Notes under the pieces: generated by a model
What the model was told of the DNA's origin: nothing
What the model saw: the letters and a program-made list of their open reading frames with translations, nothing else
Database searches by the model: none
From: Deltaproteobacteria bacterium
Lineage (GTDB): Bacteria > Myxococcota_A > Polyangia > HGW-17 > JAJRWW01
Length of the DNA: 59,829 bases
Direction of reading: 5' to 3'
Assembly (NCBI GenBank): GCA_029938605.1
Contig: JAOZUO010000027.1
Span: 1-59,829 of the forward strand
In this document: one piece after another, positions 58,250 through 59,829 of the stretch
Position numbering within the stretch: position 1 is the first letter of the stretch
Layout: the number at the start of each line of letters is the position of its first letter
Program-made: the position numbers and the translations under genes

Positions 58250-59557
58250 CTATCCCAAGGTTTTCGTCACGTGCTGGATCCTCTTCAGATCCGCCGTGCC
58301 CAAGCCCAGCTTCTCGGCCGTGGCGATGTAGTGGGGCCGCCCCTTGGGGCGCGTCTTGGTCAGGGGCTTGTCCATGAGCTTGGGGAGCCTGGCCTTGACA
58401 CGGAGCGCATCGATGATCTCCCAAGCCACCTTGTCCATGGCCACCGGATCCTGCGCCGCGAACACCGAGTGCAGCTTGCGCTGGCCCCGGGCGTTGCCCT
58501 TGGGTCCGCCGTCAATGATGATGTTGAAGGCATCGGCGAGGATCAGTCGGACCTTGTCCTTGATGGGCGGCAGGGCGTAGATCTCGGGGACCATGGGATC
58601 GCACATGCGCTTGCCCTGCTTATTGGTATGGAAGATGGCCGGCTTGGGCACCGACCCCAGAGCCATGTTCTTGATGGAGCAGGTGACCCCCGTGAGGTCG
58701 TGGTCCTTGAGTACGGGGATATTCACCACGGCGTCCACCGCCAGCAAGGCCTTGGTGAACTGCACCGACGGACCCGAGGCGATCTTGTACTTCTTGCGCG
58801 AATATCCCCAGGTCTTGATGTTGTTCACCTTCATCTTGGAGTTGCGGTACCGCCGAGCCAGGGGGGAGGCGTTGAAACCCCACATGTCCCACATGACCAT
58901 GTTCGCGTGGTCCACCCCCGCCGACACCAGCCCCTCGATAATCGCATCCACCGTGGCCGCGTGGGGCCAGCACAGGTGACGCCCCAGGCAATTGGGCTTG
59001 AGGCCGACTTTCTCCGTGGGCTTGAACAATGAAGACCAGGCATCCTTGGGGGTTTTGGCGCCGGTGAGCTCCATCACCGCACGATCCACCATGACCTTTA
59101 CGGGCCCGGGATCGGGCCTGCCCTTGGCGTCGTAGGCCTTGCTGTTGACAACCTGCACCACCCGCGACTTCTTCGCACCCGCGGGGCGGGGAGGCTTGGT
59201 GGGGTCAGGCCCAGGCGCCTTGCGGGCCATGGGCGCCTTGGGGTCGGGGCCGCCGGCCTTGGGGTCGGGGCCGCCGGCCTTGGCCTTAGACGGCACGGAG
59301 GTCTTGCCGCCGGTGGGCTGGGCCGCGCCCTTCTTCGTTTTCGACCCTTGGCCTTGGCCTTGGCCTCGGCCTTGGCCTTTACAAGCCGCCAGGCCCACCG
59401 CCGCTCCCACGGCCAGACCGACCTTCAGGAAGCCACGCCGCTGATCGTCGGCGTCAGCACCAGGGGTGTCGTCTTCGTTGATCTCGCAAGCCAGGTCTTG
59501 TGACAGCTCTTGGTCTAGGTTGTAATTGCAGCAGTCGTGATCGTCCGATCGGGTCAT
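58250..59557 (-). CDS. DUF362-family lipoprotein with Tat-like leader
   Basis: 435 aa. GGAGGTG precedes the ATG. The N-terminus is a long Asp/Cys-containing stretch, then RRGFLKVGLAVGAAVGLAACK: a twin-arginine-type motif and a lipobox together, suggesting a Tat-exported lipoprotein. Low-complexity Gly/Gln/Lys and KAGGPDP repeats follow (residues about 62-125; 21-bp and 6-bp DNA repeats at 59224-59385). From about 140 the DUF362 domain runs to the end: VGLKPNCLG, TVDAIIEGLVSAGVDHANMVMWD, NIPVLKDHDLTGVTCSIKNMALG, ADAFNIIIDGGP, DPVAMDKVAWEIID. DUF362 proteins often carry iron-sulfur clusters, but no 4Fe-4S ferredoxin motif is visible here. Function unknown. Confidence 0.85.
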   Translation of the reverse strand: MTRSDDHDCCNYNLDQELSQDLACEINEDDTPGADADDQRRGFLKVGLAVGAAVGLAACKGQGRGQGQGQGSKTKKGAAQPTGGKTSVPSKAKAGGPDPKAGGPDPKAPMARKAPGPDPTKPPRPAGAKKSRVVQVVNSKAYDAKGRPDPGPVKVMVDRAVMELTGAKTPKDAWSSLFKPTEKVGLKPNCLGRHLCWPHAATVDAIIEGLVSAGVDHANMVMWDMWGFNASPLARRYRNSKMKVNNIKTWGYSRKKYKIASGPSVQFTKALLAVDAVVNIPVLKDHDLTGVTCSIKNMALGSVPKPAIFHTNKQGKRMCDPMVPEIYALPPIKDKVRLILADAFNIIIDGGPKGNARGQRKLHSVFAAQDPVAMDKVAWEIIDALRVKARLPKLMDKPLTKTRPKGRPHYIATAEKLGLGTADLKRIQHVTKTLG

Positions 59558-59636
59558 CGGTGCACCTCCAGAGGAAACATCCCCACCTATATACTCTGAT
59601 TCCCTCGAGAGAGCGAGGAGACAGGGAGCTACTTAG

Positions 59637-59829
59637 TTGCGCTCTCGGGAGATCCGTCGGCGCACCAAAGTGGTGGGCTGTTTCCCCGATGGTCGGTCGG
59701 CCCTGATGTTGGTGGCCGCGCGGTTGCGGCACATCGCCGGAACCAAGTGGGGCACCAAGAAGTACTTGGATATCTCACTGATGAGCAGGCAGGAAATTGA
59801 GATGGAGCACGCGGCACAGTCGTTTTCCA
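59637..59829 (+). pseudogene. C-terminal remnant of an IS256-family transposase, runs off the window
   Basis: The plus-strand frame reads LRSREIRRRTKVVGCFPDGR, then SALMLVAARLRHIAGTKWGT and KKYLDISLM. This is the conserved C-terminal block of IS256/Mutator transposases (EIRRRTKVV, FPDxxSALMLV, W..KKYLD). A TAG stop lies immediately upstream (59634-59636), no start codon or N-terminal part is present, and the usual TNxIER(L) segment between LRS and EIRRRTK seems missing. It is therefore a truncated, internally deleted relic. It continues past 59829, so the right inverted repeat cannot be seen. Confidence 0.72.

Noticed and set aside
59629-59817. 62-codon minus-strand reading frame at the right edge
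   Set aside because: The opposite strand encodes recognisable IS256 transposase residues, so this is its shadow.

Overview
The window is a dense, GC-rich bacterial chromosome segment. It carries 34 intact protein genes, one tRNA gene and, at the right edge, a broken transposase fragment. The gene content points to Myxococcota or a relative among the former Deltaproteobacteria. The reasons are very large TPR proteins, an AgmX/PglI-type C-terminal domain, many lipoproteins, a DUF362 protein with a Tat-like leader, and a trmD operon that carries a PF09936-type RNA methyltransferase. I cannot assign a genus.

Left part (1-8098): an SDR-family reductase without the usual catalytic Tyr/Lys and a YkuD L,D-transpeptidase lipoprotein on the minus strand. 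Facing them are four plus-strand envelope genes: an outer-membrane beta-barrel candidate behind a strong sigma-54 promoter match, a coiled-coil lipoprotein, a cyclophilin-type peptidyl-prolyl isomerase lipoprotein and a TPR-like lipoprotein. A COG0731-type radical SAM protein follows on the minus strand.

Middle part (8099-30123): giant TPR protein number one (about 3,930 aa), a PQQ-type beta-propeller lipoprotein, peptidase T, an operon of BamA/TamA-like barrel, DUF4390-like protein and NtrY-like sensor kinase, a small lipoprotein fused by an ATGA overlap to a lone receiver domain, and an SCP2 / alpha-methylacyl-CoA racemase-like pair.

Core of interest (30195-53063, all minus strand): in transcription order, a TPR periplasmic protein, a 1178-aa TPR protein, a 503-aa TPR lipoprotein, an 83-aa secreted protein, a membrane protein with FHA, three membrane segments, a Gly-rich stretch and an AgmX/PglI C-terminus, then giant TPR protein number two (3,895 aa) and a GlmU-like nucleotidyltransferase. 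This order and these architectures match gltD-gltE-gltF-gltG-...-gltI of the Myxococcus xanthus gliding (Agl-Glt) apparatus. Together they could form an envelope-spanning complex: giant cytoplasmic scaffold, FHA/TonB-like inner-membrane coupler, then periplasmic TPR proteins. The AglRQS motor and GltJ, GltH, GltA, GltB and GltK are not visible here. Both giants end in what looks like a dead M48 metallopeptidase domain.

Right part (53388-59829): a Cys-rich lipoprotein, then the housekeeping operon rpsP-khpA-rimM-trmD-PF09936 methyltransferase-rplS-yraN (minus strand, with its own promoter), tRNA-Val(CAC), a small conserved protein, a DUF362 lipoprotein and the IS256-family remnant. No CRISPR array, rRNA or prophage was seen.
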